This document shows positions 1-8,233 of a DNA stretch of 64,000 nt, piece after piece. Made by a program: the position numbers and the translations under genes. The stretch covers positions 1 to 64,000 of the forward strand of contig NZ_PJAQ01000004.1 in assembly GCF_002836775.1 (NCBI RefSeq), read 5' to 3'. Origin of the DNA: Colwellia sp. 12G3 (GTDB lineage Bacteria; Pseudomonadota; Gammaproteobacteria; Enterobacterales; Alteromonadaceae). The first letter of the stretch is position 1; the number at the start of each line of letters is the position of its first letter. The notes beneath the pieces were generated by a model. It was not told the DNA's origin and made no database searches. It saw only the letters and a list, made by a program, of their open reading frames with translations.

Positions 1-28
1 AGTAAAACCTTCTAGCATAAAAATATTT

Positions 29-1765
29 TTATTTTTTAGCTATTTGTTTAACTAAATTAACCCCTGATTGACCTAGTATTTTTTTCATACCTGCTTTTAG
101 AGTACTTTTACTTTCTTTGACAGTAGAGTTTATTAATTCTATCGCTTTACTCTCGTCTCTACTATCTGTAAAAATCTCTAAAACCATTGATTGATTAGTA
201 ATTTCAGAATTAACAAATCGAGTTAATACATTATTGAGCTCTGATTTATTGCTTGCGCTTAAATATTCAAAACCAAGGTTCTCTGAATAGTTTTTGATTA
301 ACAATGGGGATTTATTCCCAAAATGTTTAGCCGCTGCTATAAATTCATCAGCATCATCTTCAAAATAAGCTGCGGCAGAGTTATATCGCTTAAACTCAGC
401 ACCTATACCATTATTAATGACTAGTATACGCAGATTATTCCCAACATGACGATTACCCATTACGTTCATATCGTAAAAAAAGGCTTGATCTCCTAAAACA
501 CAAAAATACAAACGTTCTGAATGATTAAGTGAAGCGCCAATTAATGATGAAAGGCAACCATCGGTACCAAAACCGCCGACATTTGATGCCGTATGTACCC
601 CTTCAGCCACATTAAAATAATTCCAAGAACGCAGACTGCTTAAGATTCCTAAATGTACAGTTGAACCTGGCGGAATTTGAGGTGCCACAATAGAAGCAGC
701 CCAAATATTCGAAAAAGGCAACTCTGGTATGCTAATTCTTATCTCGTTAAGTCGATCTTCGCATTTTTGAAAATAACTATCATCATTTGTGGTTCCTCCA
801 CAATAAGAGCTAAAAAAGTCTTTTTCCGTCATTTCAAATACATAATGCAACTTTCTGAAAGTATCTCGTATTTCACCATCTTCATTTACTCTCCATACTT
901 TATGTCCGGAAAGCCCCAAAGTTGGATAGTCGCCACTAATATCACCTATATGTATTAAAGTATCAGGTTTAAATGCGGACTTATCCATCTTATCTTGAGC
1001 TGCTAATAGTGAAAAAAGAAGACGATACTTTCCTTTATAACCACTAGTATGGTCACAAAAAACTACTGCATTATTTCTAAGACAAAACTCATCTAAAGTC
1101 TTAGTTTCGTCGCTAGTAAACTTTTTATGTGAACCGATGAAAACGGCAACTTTACCTTCTAATTGTGGAAGTTTATCTTGTTTAGTTATACGTTTAATGA
1201 CTCGATAATTAGGTAGAACTTTATTTTCAAAGGGAAGCGTATATTTAGTTGGCACATTTATGTGTACAGGACCGCCATTTTTACGTTTGAGCTCTAGAAT
1301 AGCTTGGTTAACTTTTATTTCACAATCCCATATATCATCGTCATCTTTAACTATTGGGAGCGTAACACTTAAGTTGACAATATCATTTTGCATCGAACTT
1401 CTATCTGTAACCTGTGCAATATGATGGCCAACCTTTGCAACATCTTGAGTAGATGTTAGAGCTAAAATAGGTAAGTTACGATAATATGCTTCAGTTAATC
1501 CAGATATATAGTTTCGTGCAGCTGTCGCACCTGTGCAACTTATAACGACTGGTTCACCACTATCCTCAGCCATGCCACACGCCATATATGCTGCCGATCG
1601 TTCATCAACTGATGAGTAAATCTCAAAAAATGGATCTTTTTGAATAGACCCTACAAAAGCAATATTTGTACCACCTGGTGAAGTTATAACCTTACGAATC
1701 CCATGGGATTTCAACAATGATATAACGATTTGTGTATTAATTTCTTTTGTATGTGAGTTACTCAT
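29..1765 (-). CDS. ThDP-dependent enzyme, MenD/acetolactate synthase-like, polysaccharide locus
   Basis: 578 residues, full length for a three-domain thiamine-diphosphate (ThDP) enzyme. The N-terminal pyrimidine-binding domain has the glutamate that activates the cofactor, E55 in SVDERSAAY. The C-terminal domain has the GD...NN cofactor/Mg signature, GDQAFFYD near residue 424 ending at VINN. The SVDERSAA region resembles MenD (SEPHCHC synthase) more than acetolactate synthase. No menaquinone genes are nearby, and the gene lies last in an RfaH-linked polysaccharide segment behind a pyruvyl transferase. I infer that it makes or modifies a 2-oxo-acid-derived decoration for a surface sugar. The real substrate cannot be read from sequence. 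A decarboxylase of the sulfopyruvate/phosphonopyruvate type is an alternative. An ops-like motif lies 80-90 nt upstream of the start. Confidence 0.75.
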   Translation of the reverse strand: MSNSHTKEINTQIVISLLKSHGIRKVITSPGGTNIAFVGSIQKDPFFEIYSSVDERSAAYMACGMAEDSGEPVVISCTGATAARNYISGLTEAYYRNLPILALTSTQDVAKVGHHIAQVTDRSSMQNDIVNLSVTLPIVKDDDDIWDCEIKVNQAILELKRKNGGPVHINVPTKYTLPFENKVLPNYRVIKRITKQDKLPQLEGKVAVFIGSHKKFTSDETKTLDEFCLRNNAVVFCDHTSGYKGKYRLLFSLLAAQDKMDKSAFKPDTLIHIGDISGDYPTLGLSGHKVWRVNEDGEIRDTFRKLHYVFEMTEKDFFSSYCGGTTNDDSYFQKCEDRLNEIRISIPELPFSNIWAASIVAPQIPPGSTVHLGILSSLRSWNYFNVAEGVHTASNVGGFGTDGCLSSLIGASLNHSERLYFCVLGDQAFFYDMNVMGNRHVGNNLRILVINNGIGAEFKRYNSAAAYFEDDADEFIAAAKHFGNKSPLLIKNYSENLGFEYLSASNKSELNNVLTRFVNSEITNQSMVLEIFTDSRDESKAIELINSTVKESKSTLKAGMKKILGQSGVNLVKQIAKK

Positions 1766-1846
1766 AAAACCTCTATTTTTTATTGCAAACTAACGATTAA
1801 CTCTGTACTTACAGAGTTTCAAATACCATAAGCAAATAAGATTCAT

Positions 1847-1857
1847 TTGCTACAGCC
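1847..1857 (-). promoter_or_regulatory. ops-like element (RfaH loading motif), degenerate
   Basis: The minus strand reads GGCTGTAGCAA. It differs from the enterobacterial ops core GGCGGTAGCNT at two of its ten defined bases. It lies in the untranslated stretch before the ThDP enzyme gene, and a sister motif precedes the next gene upstream. That rfaH sits beside it makes the assignment plausible. The function is inferred. Confidence 0.4.
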
Positions 1858-1889
1858 ATCATTACTTCAACTTGAATACTATCTTTTTA

Positions 1890-2939
1890 TTAATTTAGAT
1901 GCTTAACTAATGGATCAAAATACTTATCATTCCAATCCGGTACTGTAAAATCTGTTTCGTTTAAAACATTTTTAACCGTTTCATTTACTGTATCAATTGA
2001 GTCCGCAAACTTAACGAACTTCACGCCATCGAACCAATCAAATGCCGATGTTAATTTATGATCTACTGTTTTTAATACAACTGTTGGTTTTTTACATAAA
2101 ATAGAAAAAATCAGTCCATGGAACCTATCTGTAACGATATATTCATACTTAGAAAACATTCTTAAAACTTCATCTAATTTTTCTTTTCGTTGCTCATTAT
2201 CAATATTTTCAGGAATCGTAGTATCATAAACATCAAACTCCAATGCACAATTTTTAAGTAGATCAGCTCGTTGCTTATTTGATATTGCTGATTCATCATC
2301 TTCTCTTAAGCAAAATAATACTTTTCCGTTAGTTACGGTTTTTTCCAAATCTAGGTGTTCAGTATTATAAGATAAAACAAAATCAGGTGCTTTGTTCGTA
2401 GAACACTGTTCAAAATACTCATTTGCTAATTTAAAGCTTTCGTTATCACGAGCGACAATGGTTAACTGTTTATGTTTATTATATATATCTTTAGATATAC
2501 TTAGCTCTTTTTGCCCTTTTTCAGTATTTCTAAAGTTAATTGTTTGTGGCAAGCTGAGTATCTTATTGTTTGGGAAGTTATCTATCATTTTTCTTCTGGA
2601 AGTTTCAGACCAAAGCCCTCTGTCACCGAGGTTTCCTCCACTATGCAAAACTATTAAGTCAGTAGTCTGAACTTTATTTTTAAAGCTAGAAACACAATTG
2701 ATAACTTCATCTTTATTAACTTCAATAATTGAGTGATTAGGATAATTACGTTCTAACCACTTATAAATAGCAACAACTTGCGCTTGATCACCTAAATTAC
2801 TTAATTCAGGTGTCGGTGTTATTGCATATATAATACGTTTACCTTTCTTATTAAATCTAGCATTTATTTCTGAGGCTTTTAATTTCCACTTTATGATACT
2901 GCGTATTTTTCTTAGGACTCTGATAGGTGATTTTTTCAT
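1890..2939 (-). CDS. Polysaccharide pyruvyl transferase family protein
   Basis: 349 residues, WcaK/CsaB-like. Seen: an N-terminal glycine-rich loop HSGGNLGDRGLW (about residue 100), a central SLPQTI segment, and the C-terminal signature TDRFHGLIFSILCKKPTVVL (about 270-290) typical of the family's donor-binding half. Members transfer pyruvate from PEP as a ketal onto sugars, or act as GT-B-like transferases in exopolysaccharide assembly. The protein is cytoplasmic, with no membrane segment. It lies between rfaH and the ThDP enzyme, all on one strand, so a common exopolysaccharide/O-antigen transcription unit is likely. A decayed relative lies at 10210-10858. Family is confident; acceptor sugar is unknown. 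Confidence 0.82.
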   Translation of the reverse strand: MKKSPIRVLRKIRSIIKWKLKASEINARFNKKGKRIIYAITPTPELSNLGDQAQVVAIYKWLERNYPNHSIIEVNKDEVINCVSSFKNKVQTTDLIVLHSGGNLGDRGLWSETSRRKMIDNFPNNKILSLPQTINFRNTEKGQKELSISKDIYNKHKQLTIVARDNESFKLANEYFEQCSTNKAPDFVLSYNTEHLDLEKTVTNGKVLFCLREDDESAISNKQRADLLKNCALEFDVYDTTIPENIDNEQRKEKLDEVLRMFSKYEYIVTDRFHGLIFSILCKKPTVVLKTVDHKLTSAFDWFDGVKFVKFADSIDTVNETVKNVLNETDFTVPDWNDKYFDPLVKHLN

Positions 2940-2966
2940 TTTGATCTCTATATTTAAATAATAAAA

Positions 2967-2977
2967 ATGCTACAGCT
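2967..2977 (-). promoter_or_regulatory. ops-like element upstream of pyruvyl transferase
   Basis: The minus strand reads AGCTGTAGCAT and shares the 9-mer GCTGTAGCA with the motif at 1847-1857. It ends 28 nt before the pyruvyl transferase start. It resembles the RfaH recruitment sequence GGCGGTAGCNT with two mismatches. Inferred from similarity and from the adjacent rfaH gene. Confidence 0.4.
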
Positions 2978-3062
2978 GATATTATGAAGCATATTGCCAT
3001 GTAAAGGCTTGATTAATGTCCTCGATTAAAACAACTCGGGAAGTTACATATGGGAAGAACGA

Positions 3063-3230
3063 TTAAACGACCTCTTTCTTTGCAAATACAAAGTGAAAAA
3101 CCAATACGATAAACATACCAAAAATATCCCTGAGTAGCCTTGCTAAATACACAAATAAAGGCGCGTATTTAACCATACCAAAATCAATCGAGATTAATGG
3201 CGTTGAGGCAACAATTGTTTTGAAGGTATT
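3063..3230 (-). pseudogene. Remnant with GDP-mannose mannosyl hydrolase (gmm) N-terminus
   Basis: An open minus-strand stretch of about 55 codons begins FKTIVASTPLISID, which matches the start of Gmm/NudD proteins (F-x-TVV-x-STPLVSLD in E. coli). It then runs into an unrelated hydrophobic sequence (FVYLARLLRDIFGMF) and stops. There is no Nudix box. I read it as a fusion scrap left by recombination in the polysaccharide locus. The rest of 2940-3542 holds no recognisable gene. Confidence 0.45.
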
Positions 3231-3542
3231 TTAGGCTAACATCCGTATTATTTTTTTCCTATTGTTCAATAAATCGTTGTAAATTTCCAACACCAAACCT
3301 CAGATGGTTCTATCACCTGAGACAAATTCTGTCGTGATTGAGACACATTTTTTACCATTCAAAAACTGCTCAACCCACACTAAATACTGGCACCGCGGGC
3401 TTGCCGCCATACCCTTTCAATTTCTGCCAACAGGTTCGCATATTGAACACTTAATTAACATTCAAATAAGCTTCCGCCCTTTGGTTTCGCTCCAATAAGC
3501 AAGAATAGCATATTTTATATAATTCTAATTAATTAAAAATTG

Positions 3543-4064
3543 TTAATTAATTTTGTCAAAGTCATCATTTTCAATGACCACTTTATTTTCTTTACCGAGT
3601 ATATTTAATAGTAAAATAGAGCGTTCTAACCCATCTTTACATTGGTATACCCCTTTAAGGCCAGCTAAGGGACCGTCTAAGATAACTAATTCATCACCTT
3701 TATTTATATTGATTAAGGTTTTTAGATTAGTTCGCTCAGCTTGGTTATTTAAATCACTTGATAATTCATTAATAAATTCATTAGAGACTTTGCCGTAATT
3801 TAAGCCAAAACGTACAAAGTTACTAACTCCTCGAGTAGAGCGAATAGCATTAAAGTTATCTTTTTCGGTATCTAATTTAACGAATAAATAATTAGGAAAT
3901 AGTGCTTCTTCACCAATTAGTTTCTTTCCTTGTCTTTTTTTTAACTGCTTTACTTTGGGGAAGTAAACTTCTATTTTCTGTGCAGTTAAATTTTCAACAG
4001 CTCTTTGTTCATTTTTGGGTTTTGTGGTTAATAGATACCAGCTTGTTCTCACTTTATTCACCAC
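3543..4064 (-). CDS. rfaH: Transcription antiterminator RfaH (NusG paralogue)
   Basis: 173 residues, the usual RfaH length. The N-terminal NGN domain opens with SWYLLTTKPKNEQRAVENL, close to the classic WYLLYCKPRQ start, followed by VYFPKVKQLKKRQGKK and LFPNYLFVKLD. A C-terminal KOW segment, INKGDELVILDGPLAGLKG, is at about 120-140. RfaH joins RNA polymerase paused at ops sites and lets it read long polysaccharide operons without Rho termination. The gene is first in a minus-strand block of surface polysaccharide genes whose leaders carry ops-like motifs. It is preceded by a repeat-rich stretch with a G-tract array. In Alteromonadales a locus-specific RfaH copy beside the capsule/O-antigen cluster is common. 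Confidence 0.9.
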   Translation of the reverse strand: MVNKVRTSWYLLTTKPKNEQRAVENLTAQKIEVYFPKVKQLKKRQGKKLIGEEALFPNYLFVKLDTEKDNFNAIRSTRGVSNFVRFGLNYGKVSNEFINELSSDLNNQAERTNLKTLININKGDELVILDGPLAGLKGVYQCKDGLERSILLLNILGKENKVVIENDDFDKIN

Positions 4065-4196
4065 TAATTACATCCACCAAGTCCATTTATTGTAACTTTA
4101 ACGCGGCAGAATTATACGCGAGTTGTATTGATTTACCAGACATTAATACGATTAAATACAAATTTGTCGTCTATATAATCACTGTAAATAAGAAGT

Positions 4197-4226
4197 GGGG
4201 TTTGGGGTTTGGGGTTTGGGGTTTGG
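4197..4226 (+). repeat. Tandem GGGGTTT repeat, predicted G-quadruplex
   Basis: Four GGGG runs at 4197, 4204, 4211 and 4218, each followed by TTT and ending TTTGG. This meets the G4 pattern with 3-nt loops and resembles ciliate telomere repeats. It lies 133-162 nt upstream of the rfaH start, with the G-rich strand as the rfaH template strand. The sequence is plain; a regulatory effect is inferred. Confidence 0.7.
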
Positions 4227-4266
4227 CATCATTTGAAGGACAAACTAAAACTAGTAATAGAAATAT

Positions 4267-4575
4267 CACCACCGAGGACACAGAGGGACTTCGTCCTACA
4301 CCGAGAAGCGAACAGTATTAGTGATGAGATAAGTTAATGGATTCAGGAGAATATGCGTCCTGCATTCTCTAATAAGTGGCATCCATGCCACGTCAGACCA
4401 GTAATAACTGCAATGACAGTCATCAACTGGATGCTAGTTGTTCTAGTGATTAAAGACAGGGATATTCACCACCGAGGACACAGAGGGACTTCGTCCTACA
4501 CCGAGAAGCGACTTAAACTAGCAAGTGATGAGATAAGTTAATGGATTCCCGATCAGAAACTTCGGGAATGACGGG
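4267..4575 (+). repeat. Two accaccgagg-type repeat units, a palindrome and a dRS3-like element
   Basis: This gene-free stretch upstream of rfaH holds two near-identical forward units of the window's main repeat (4267-4310 and 4467-4510). Each is followed by a shared tail (gtgatgagataagttaatgg). Between them is a perfect hairpin GTGGCAT-CC-ATGCCAC (4376-4391). At 4545-4569 is an ATTCCC...GGGAAT palindrome of the dRS3-like family. Open frames across it are made of repeat and are not genes. Confidence 0.8.
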
Positions 4576-4599
4576 GTGATTGTGTGGTAGCTTTGATTT

Positions 4600-6069
4600 T
4601 TACTTTCCTATTTCTATCAATGCATCAGGCAGTAGTTCTTGGTAATGCTGTTTTAATGAGGCTTTAGCTTGCTCATCACCATGGACAATTAAAATGTGTT
4701 TTGGTTTTATGCGCATACGCTTAACAAAATTTATTAATCCTTGTTGATCTGCGTGGGCAGAATAACCACTAATTGTGTGAGTATTGGCTTTAATAGTAAT
4801 TTTTTTACCATCAATGTAAACATAACCGCATGCTTTGCTTTTTCCTTCGCTCTTTTCTTCGTGAGGTTTGGGTGCATATTTTTGGATATCTCGCCCTAGT
4901 GTGCCTTGTGCTTGATAACCGACAAATAAAATATCAGCGGTTTTATCATGTAAAAACTGCTTTAGGTAATTTACAATTCGACCACCACTACACATACCGC
5001 TAGCTGCAATGACAATAGCGGGCTTATTGCGTTTGGCCAAATATTCAACAGTTTGTAGGTGCTCTTGGTGTGCGTTTACTGTGTAAAGTTGCTCGAAACT
5101 TAAGGGATGGCGACCGACACTAAGTTCGCTTTTAGCTTCTTTATCCCATAGGTCTTTGAAGTTTTGGTATTGTTCAGTAAATTTCGCCGCCATGGGTGAG
5201 TCAACGATTATATCAATATTATGCCAAAAGCTATTTTTATGTTTGGCTTGTTTTTTGTGTTGATGAATTATTTTTTCTAGTTCATAAAGTAATTCTTGAG
5301 TACGACCAATACTAAATGCCGGAATCAGTACTACCCCGTTATCGGTTACTGCTTTTTCAATAATGGTTTGCAGGTTTTTAGTGCGGGCTTTTCTATTTTG
5401 ATGATTTTTATCACCATAGGTTGATTCAATAATTAAGGTATCAGCACGATAAGGGCTTTTCGGTGCAGGAAGTAATGGCGCATACGGCGCGCCTAAATCA
5501 CCTGAGAATACTACTCTATGGTTATTAGGCCGTGTAGTACTTTTTTCTGACTCTACATTTAGGTCAACCTCCACATAAGCAGAGCCTAAAATATGCCCTG
5601 CCATTTGAAATTTAATCTTTGCCTTGCTTTGGTTGTTAGCGCTATTTGAACTAATTGCTAGTTCAAGTGACTGCCATTTTCTGTATTCAACTGGTACTAA
5701 CTGGTTTTTAAGTAGTTTTATACAGGCTCTTATGATGGACTGATTACGAGTTACGCCAACTTTAAGTGCGTCTTCAATCACTAGCGGTAATAGCGCTGCG
5801 GTTGCTGTGGTGGCATAGATTGGTCCTTTGAAACCTGCGGCAAGTAGATAGGGTATGCGGCCAACGTGATCTATATGACAATGAGTAACTATGAGGGCTT
5901 TTACTGTGCTGATATCAAAATTTATGGCTAAGTGATCTTCATTCTCGGTATCAGCTTCTGTGCCTTGGAAAAGACCACAGTCGATTAGTACTGAGTTATG
6001 GTTATCAATGTGAAGTTGATGGCATGAGCCTGTTACGCCGTTTATTGCTCCGTGGTGCTGAATGCGCAT
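4600..6069 (-). CDS. MBL-fold/beta-CASP RNA-processing-type hydrolase
   Basis: 489 residues from the ATG at 6069, which has AAGGA six nt upstream. A longer frame to a TTG at 6075 is less likely. The metallo-beta-lactamase zinc motif is HCHIDH near residues 63-68. The beta-CASP part shows FSIGRTQELLYEL, ASGMCSGGRI and the terminal SGYSAHADQ and LIVHGD motifs. These match the CPSF73-like family annotated as MBL-fold hydrolase with RNA specificity domain, which cleaves RNA in a Zn-dependent way. The protein is cytoplasmic with no signal peptide. It stands alone between repeat clusters and shows no link to the polysaccharide genes. Family is confident; the cellular substrate is not known. Confidence 0.85.
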   Translation of the reverse strand: MRIQHHGAINGVTGSCHQLHIDNHNSVLIDCGLFQGTEADTENEDHLAINFDISTVKALIVTHCHIDHVGRIPYLLAAGFKGPIYATTATAALLPLVIEDALKVGVTRNQSIIRACIKLLKNQLVPVEYRKWQSLELAISSNSANNQSKAKIKFQMAGHILGSAYVEVDLNVESEKSTTRPNNHRVVFSGDLGAPYAPLLPAPKSPYRADTLIIESTYGDKNHQNRKARTKNLQTIIEKAVTDNGVVLIPAFSIGRTQELLYELEKIIHQHKKQAKHKNSFWHNIDIIVDSPMAAKFTEQYQNFKDLWDKEAKSELSVGRHPLSFEQLYTVNAHQEHLQTVEYLAKRNKPAIVIAASGMCSGGRIVNYLKQFLHDKTADILFVGYQAQGTLGRDIQKYAPKPHEEKSEGKSKACGYVYIDGKKITIKANTHTISGYSAHADQQGLINFVKRMRIKPKHILIVHGDEQAKASLKQHYQELLPDALIEIGK

Positions 6070-6164
6070 AAACAATCCTTGTTTTAGTGTCAGTAATATT
6101 ATGATAGTTAACTTTTTGATAATCAGTTATAAAAATTACGAATAAGTGATAAGTGATAAATCTT

Positions 6165-7790
6165 ACCACCGAGGACACAGAGGGGCTTCGCCCTACACAG
6201 AGAAGTGATTCGACATTAAATACCTAGCAGGAAATTATAATTTGATTACTTTGGCTTATGTCTTCTCGGTGTAGCGTAACGAAGTGAAGCCTCGGTGTAC
6301 TCTGTGGTGAATTGGTTTGATTTTTTAAACATTTTAGAGACTAGATATATACCACCGAGGACACAGAGGGGCTTCGCGCTTCACAGAGGAGTGACTTAAA
6401 CAAAAAAACAATGCGGTTAAAGAACTAGCTATATTTTTCTTGTCATTGTTCTTTTATTTCTTCTCGGTGTAGCGTAACGAAGTGAAGCGTCGGTGTACTC
6501 TGTGGTGAGTAGGTTTGATTTTTTAAACATTTTAGTGACTAGATATCTACCACCGGGGACACAGAGGCGCTTCGCCCTACACAGAGAAGTGACAATTCAA
6601 GCTTTCTAATTACTAAATTAAATGCTTACCCGTTTTATGCCTGATGTTAGCTTTTGTACATTGAAGTTAATCAGTAGGCCTGTTTTGATGCCACTGAGTT
6701 TTAAGTAGGTGATTAGTTGTGCTGTGTGGATAGGTTGTATTTTGTCTACGGATTTTAGTTCGATGATTACTTTGTTAGGTATCAGAATATCTAGTCTGTA
6801 GCCTGCATAAATTTCATTACCTTTATAAATGATGGGTAATAATGTTTGTCTTTCAATAGGTAGGCCAATATTGCATAGTTCGTAGGCTAAGCAGCTTTCA
6901 TAGCTTGATTCTAATAAACCTGGGCCAAGTATTTTATGAACCTCAATGGCGCAACCGATAACTTTTTGTGTGATGTAGTCCATATCCATCATTGCTCCCT
7001 GCAAGTTATTTTCTAACATAGTATAGCTTAGTGGAAATTCACTGAGAATGTTCAGGTATTAATAGACTAGATAATCACCACTAAGGTCATTTGAAAAGTG
7101 ATTTTTAGTGAATAAAGATATATCACCACCGAGGACACAGAGGGGCTTCGCCCTACACAGAGAATTGATTCGACATTAAATACCTAGCAGGAAATTATAA
7201 TTTGATTACTTTGGCTTATTTCTTCTCGGTGTAGCGTAACGAAGTGAAGCCTCGGTGTACTCTGTGGTTCAATTCACTTGGTCTTTGAACTGATTATTTT
7301 AGAGATTAGATATCTACCACCGAGGACACAGAGGGACTTCGTCCTACACCGAGAAGTGACTTAAACCAGCAACACAAAATAGGTTACAGACTCAGCCCCT
7401 TAAAAAGGGATCTAAGTATCTCTCGTCACTTTGGCTTATGTCTTCTCGGTGTAGCGTAACGAAGTGAAGCCTCGGTGTACTCTGTGGTGAATAGGTTTGG
7501 TTTTTCAAACATTTTAGTGACTAGATAGCTACCACCGAGGACACAGAGGGGCTTCGCCCTACACAGAGAAGTGATTTAAACCAGCAACACAAAATAGGTT
7601 ACAGACTCAGTCCCTTAAAAATGGATCTAAGTATCTCTCGTCACTTTGGCTTATTTCTTCTCGGTGTAGCGTAACGAAGTGAAGCCTCGGTGTACTCTGT
7701 GGTGAATTGGTTTGACTTTTGTTATACATTTTAGTGACTAGATATCTACCACCGAGGACACAGAGGGGCTTCGCCCTACACCGAGAAGTT
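6165..7790. repeat. Alternating inverted repeat array (12 units) around a nuclease gene
   Basis: Forward units (accaccgagg...gagaagtga, about 44 nt) start at 6165, 6351, 6549, 7123, 7316, 7531 and 7748. Reverse-type units (ttctcggtgtagcg...tctgtggtga, about 48 nt) start at 6262, 6461, 7222, 7442 and 7657. The order is F-R-F-R-F-[gene]-F-R-F-R-F-R-F. The arms are conserved, while the centres differ: GGGCTTCGCCC in F, gcgtaacgaagtgaagc in R. The R-to-F linkers are alike (gttt...aaacattttagtgactagatatctac). The F-to-R loops fall into three types: one shared by 6209-6261 and 7167-7221, one shared by 7361-7441 and 7574-7656, and a third at 6395-6460. The array ends 9 nt from the hepT stop codon. 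Confidence 0.9.
6618..6989 (-). CDS. GxxExxY protein, PD-(D/E)XK nuclease superfamily
   Basis: About 124 residues from the ATG at 6989, chosen because AGGGAG sits five nt upstream. A frame reaching 7019 lacks a ribosome site. The sequence is a textbook GxxExxY member (PF13366/TIGR04256). It has VIGCAIEVHKILGPGLLESSYE with the name-giving G-L-L-E-S-S-Y, then RLDILIPNKVIIELKSV supplying the D...E-x-K of a PD-(D/E)XK fold, and the terminal TGLLINFNV. The molecular function of the family is undetermined. Nuclease activity is inferred from the motif. The gene sits in the middle of the alternating repeat array, bounded by forward units on both sides. That suggests a repeat-nuclease partnership comparable to REP/RAYT pairs. 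Confidence 0.85.
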   Translation of the reverse strand: MDMDYITQKVIGCAIEVHKILGPGLLESSYESCLAYELCNIGLPIERQTLLPIIYKGNEIYAGYRLDILIPNKVIIELKSVDKIQPIHTAQLITYLKLSGIKTGLLINFNVQKLTSGIKRVSI

Positions 7791-7799
7791 CAAAATACT

Positions 7800-8225
7800 T
7801 TACACACTTAACGCATTTATTGCGCTTTGACAAAATAACAGGATCGTTTTATATTTTTTATCTTTTACAATTAGCTTAATAAGTGTCTTATCTATATTGA
7901 GGTAGTCATGCACTAGTGAATTGCGTAACCCTATGATTTTTCGCCATTCGGTGAGTTCATTTTCATTAAGGATAGTAAGCTCATGTAGACCAACAAACGT
8001 TTGATAAGCATTACTACCTGATTCTTTTTTGAGCGACTTAAGCCAGTGTTTGGCAAGTCCAATTGATACTTCAGACAACAGTTGCAACAAGCGCTCTGCG
8101 GCTCGGTAATCTCGAGTATTCAATGTGGTTAATTGACTTAATTCATTTAACTCAAATTCATACTCGTTAATATGGATCACCACCTCTTTTAAATAGAGCT
8201 TTAAACCATGATCTACCACTTTCAA
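7800..8225 (-). CDS. hepT: HEPN-domain toxin HepT
   Basis: 141 residues. This is an all-helical HEPN protein (HI0074/DUF86-type nucleotidyltransferase substrate-binding) with the RNase motif R101-NSLV-H106-D-Y108, the RX4HXY signature of HepT. HepT is an RNA-cleaving toxin that its partner MntA silences by adding AMP residues to the motif tyrosine, established for the Shewanella oneidensis pair. It starts 8 nt after the mntA stop, so the two are co-transcribed in the order mntA then hepT. Its own stop codon is 9 nt from the repeat array. The toxin assignment rests on the motif and the partner gene. Confidence 0.87.
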   Translation of the reverse strand: MKVVDHGLKLYLKEVVIHINEYEFELNELSQLTTLNTRDYRAAERLLQLLSEVSIGLAKHWLKSLKKESGSNAYQTFVGLHELTILNENELTEWRKIIGLRNSLVHDYLNIDKTLIKLIVKDKKYKTILLFCQSAINALSV

Positions 8226-8233
8226 TACCTCTG

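Noticed and set aside
4353..4541. 62-codon and adjoining 139-codon plus-strand frames upstream of rfaH
   Set aside because: They consist of repeat units, the G-tract and the antisense of the rfaH start. No protein signature.
6165..7790. CRISPR-like array
   Set aside because: Repeats alternate in orientation, loops are duplicated and of uneven length, and there is no cas gene or leader.
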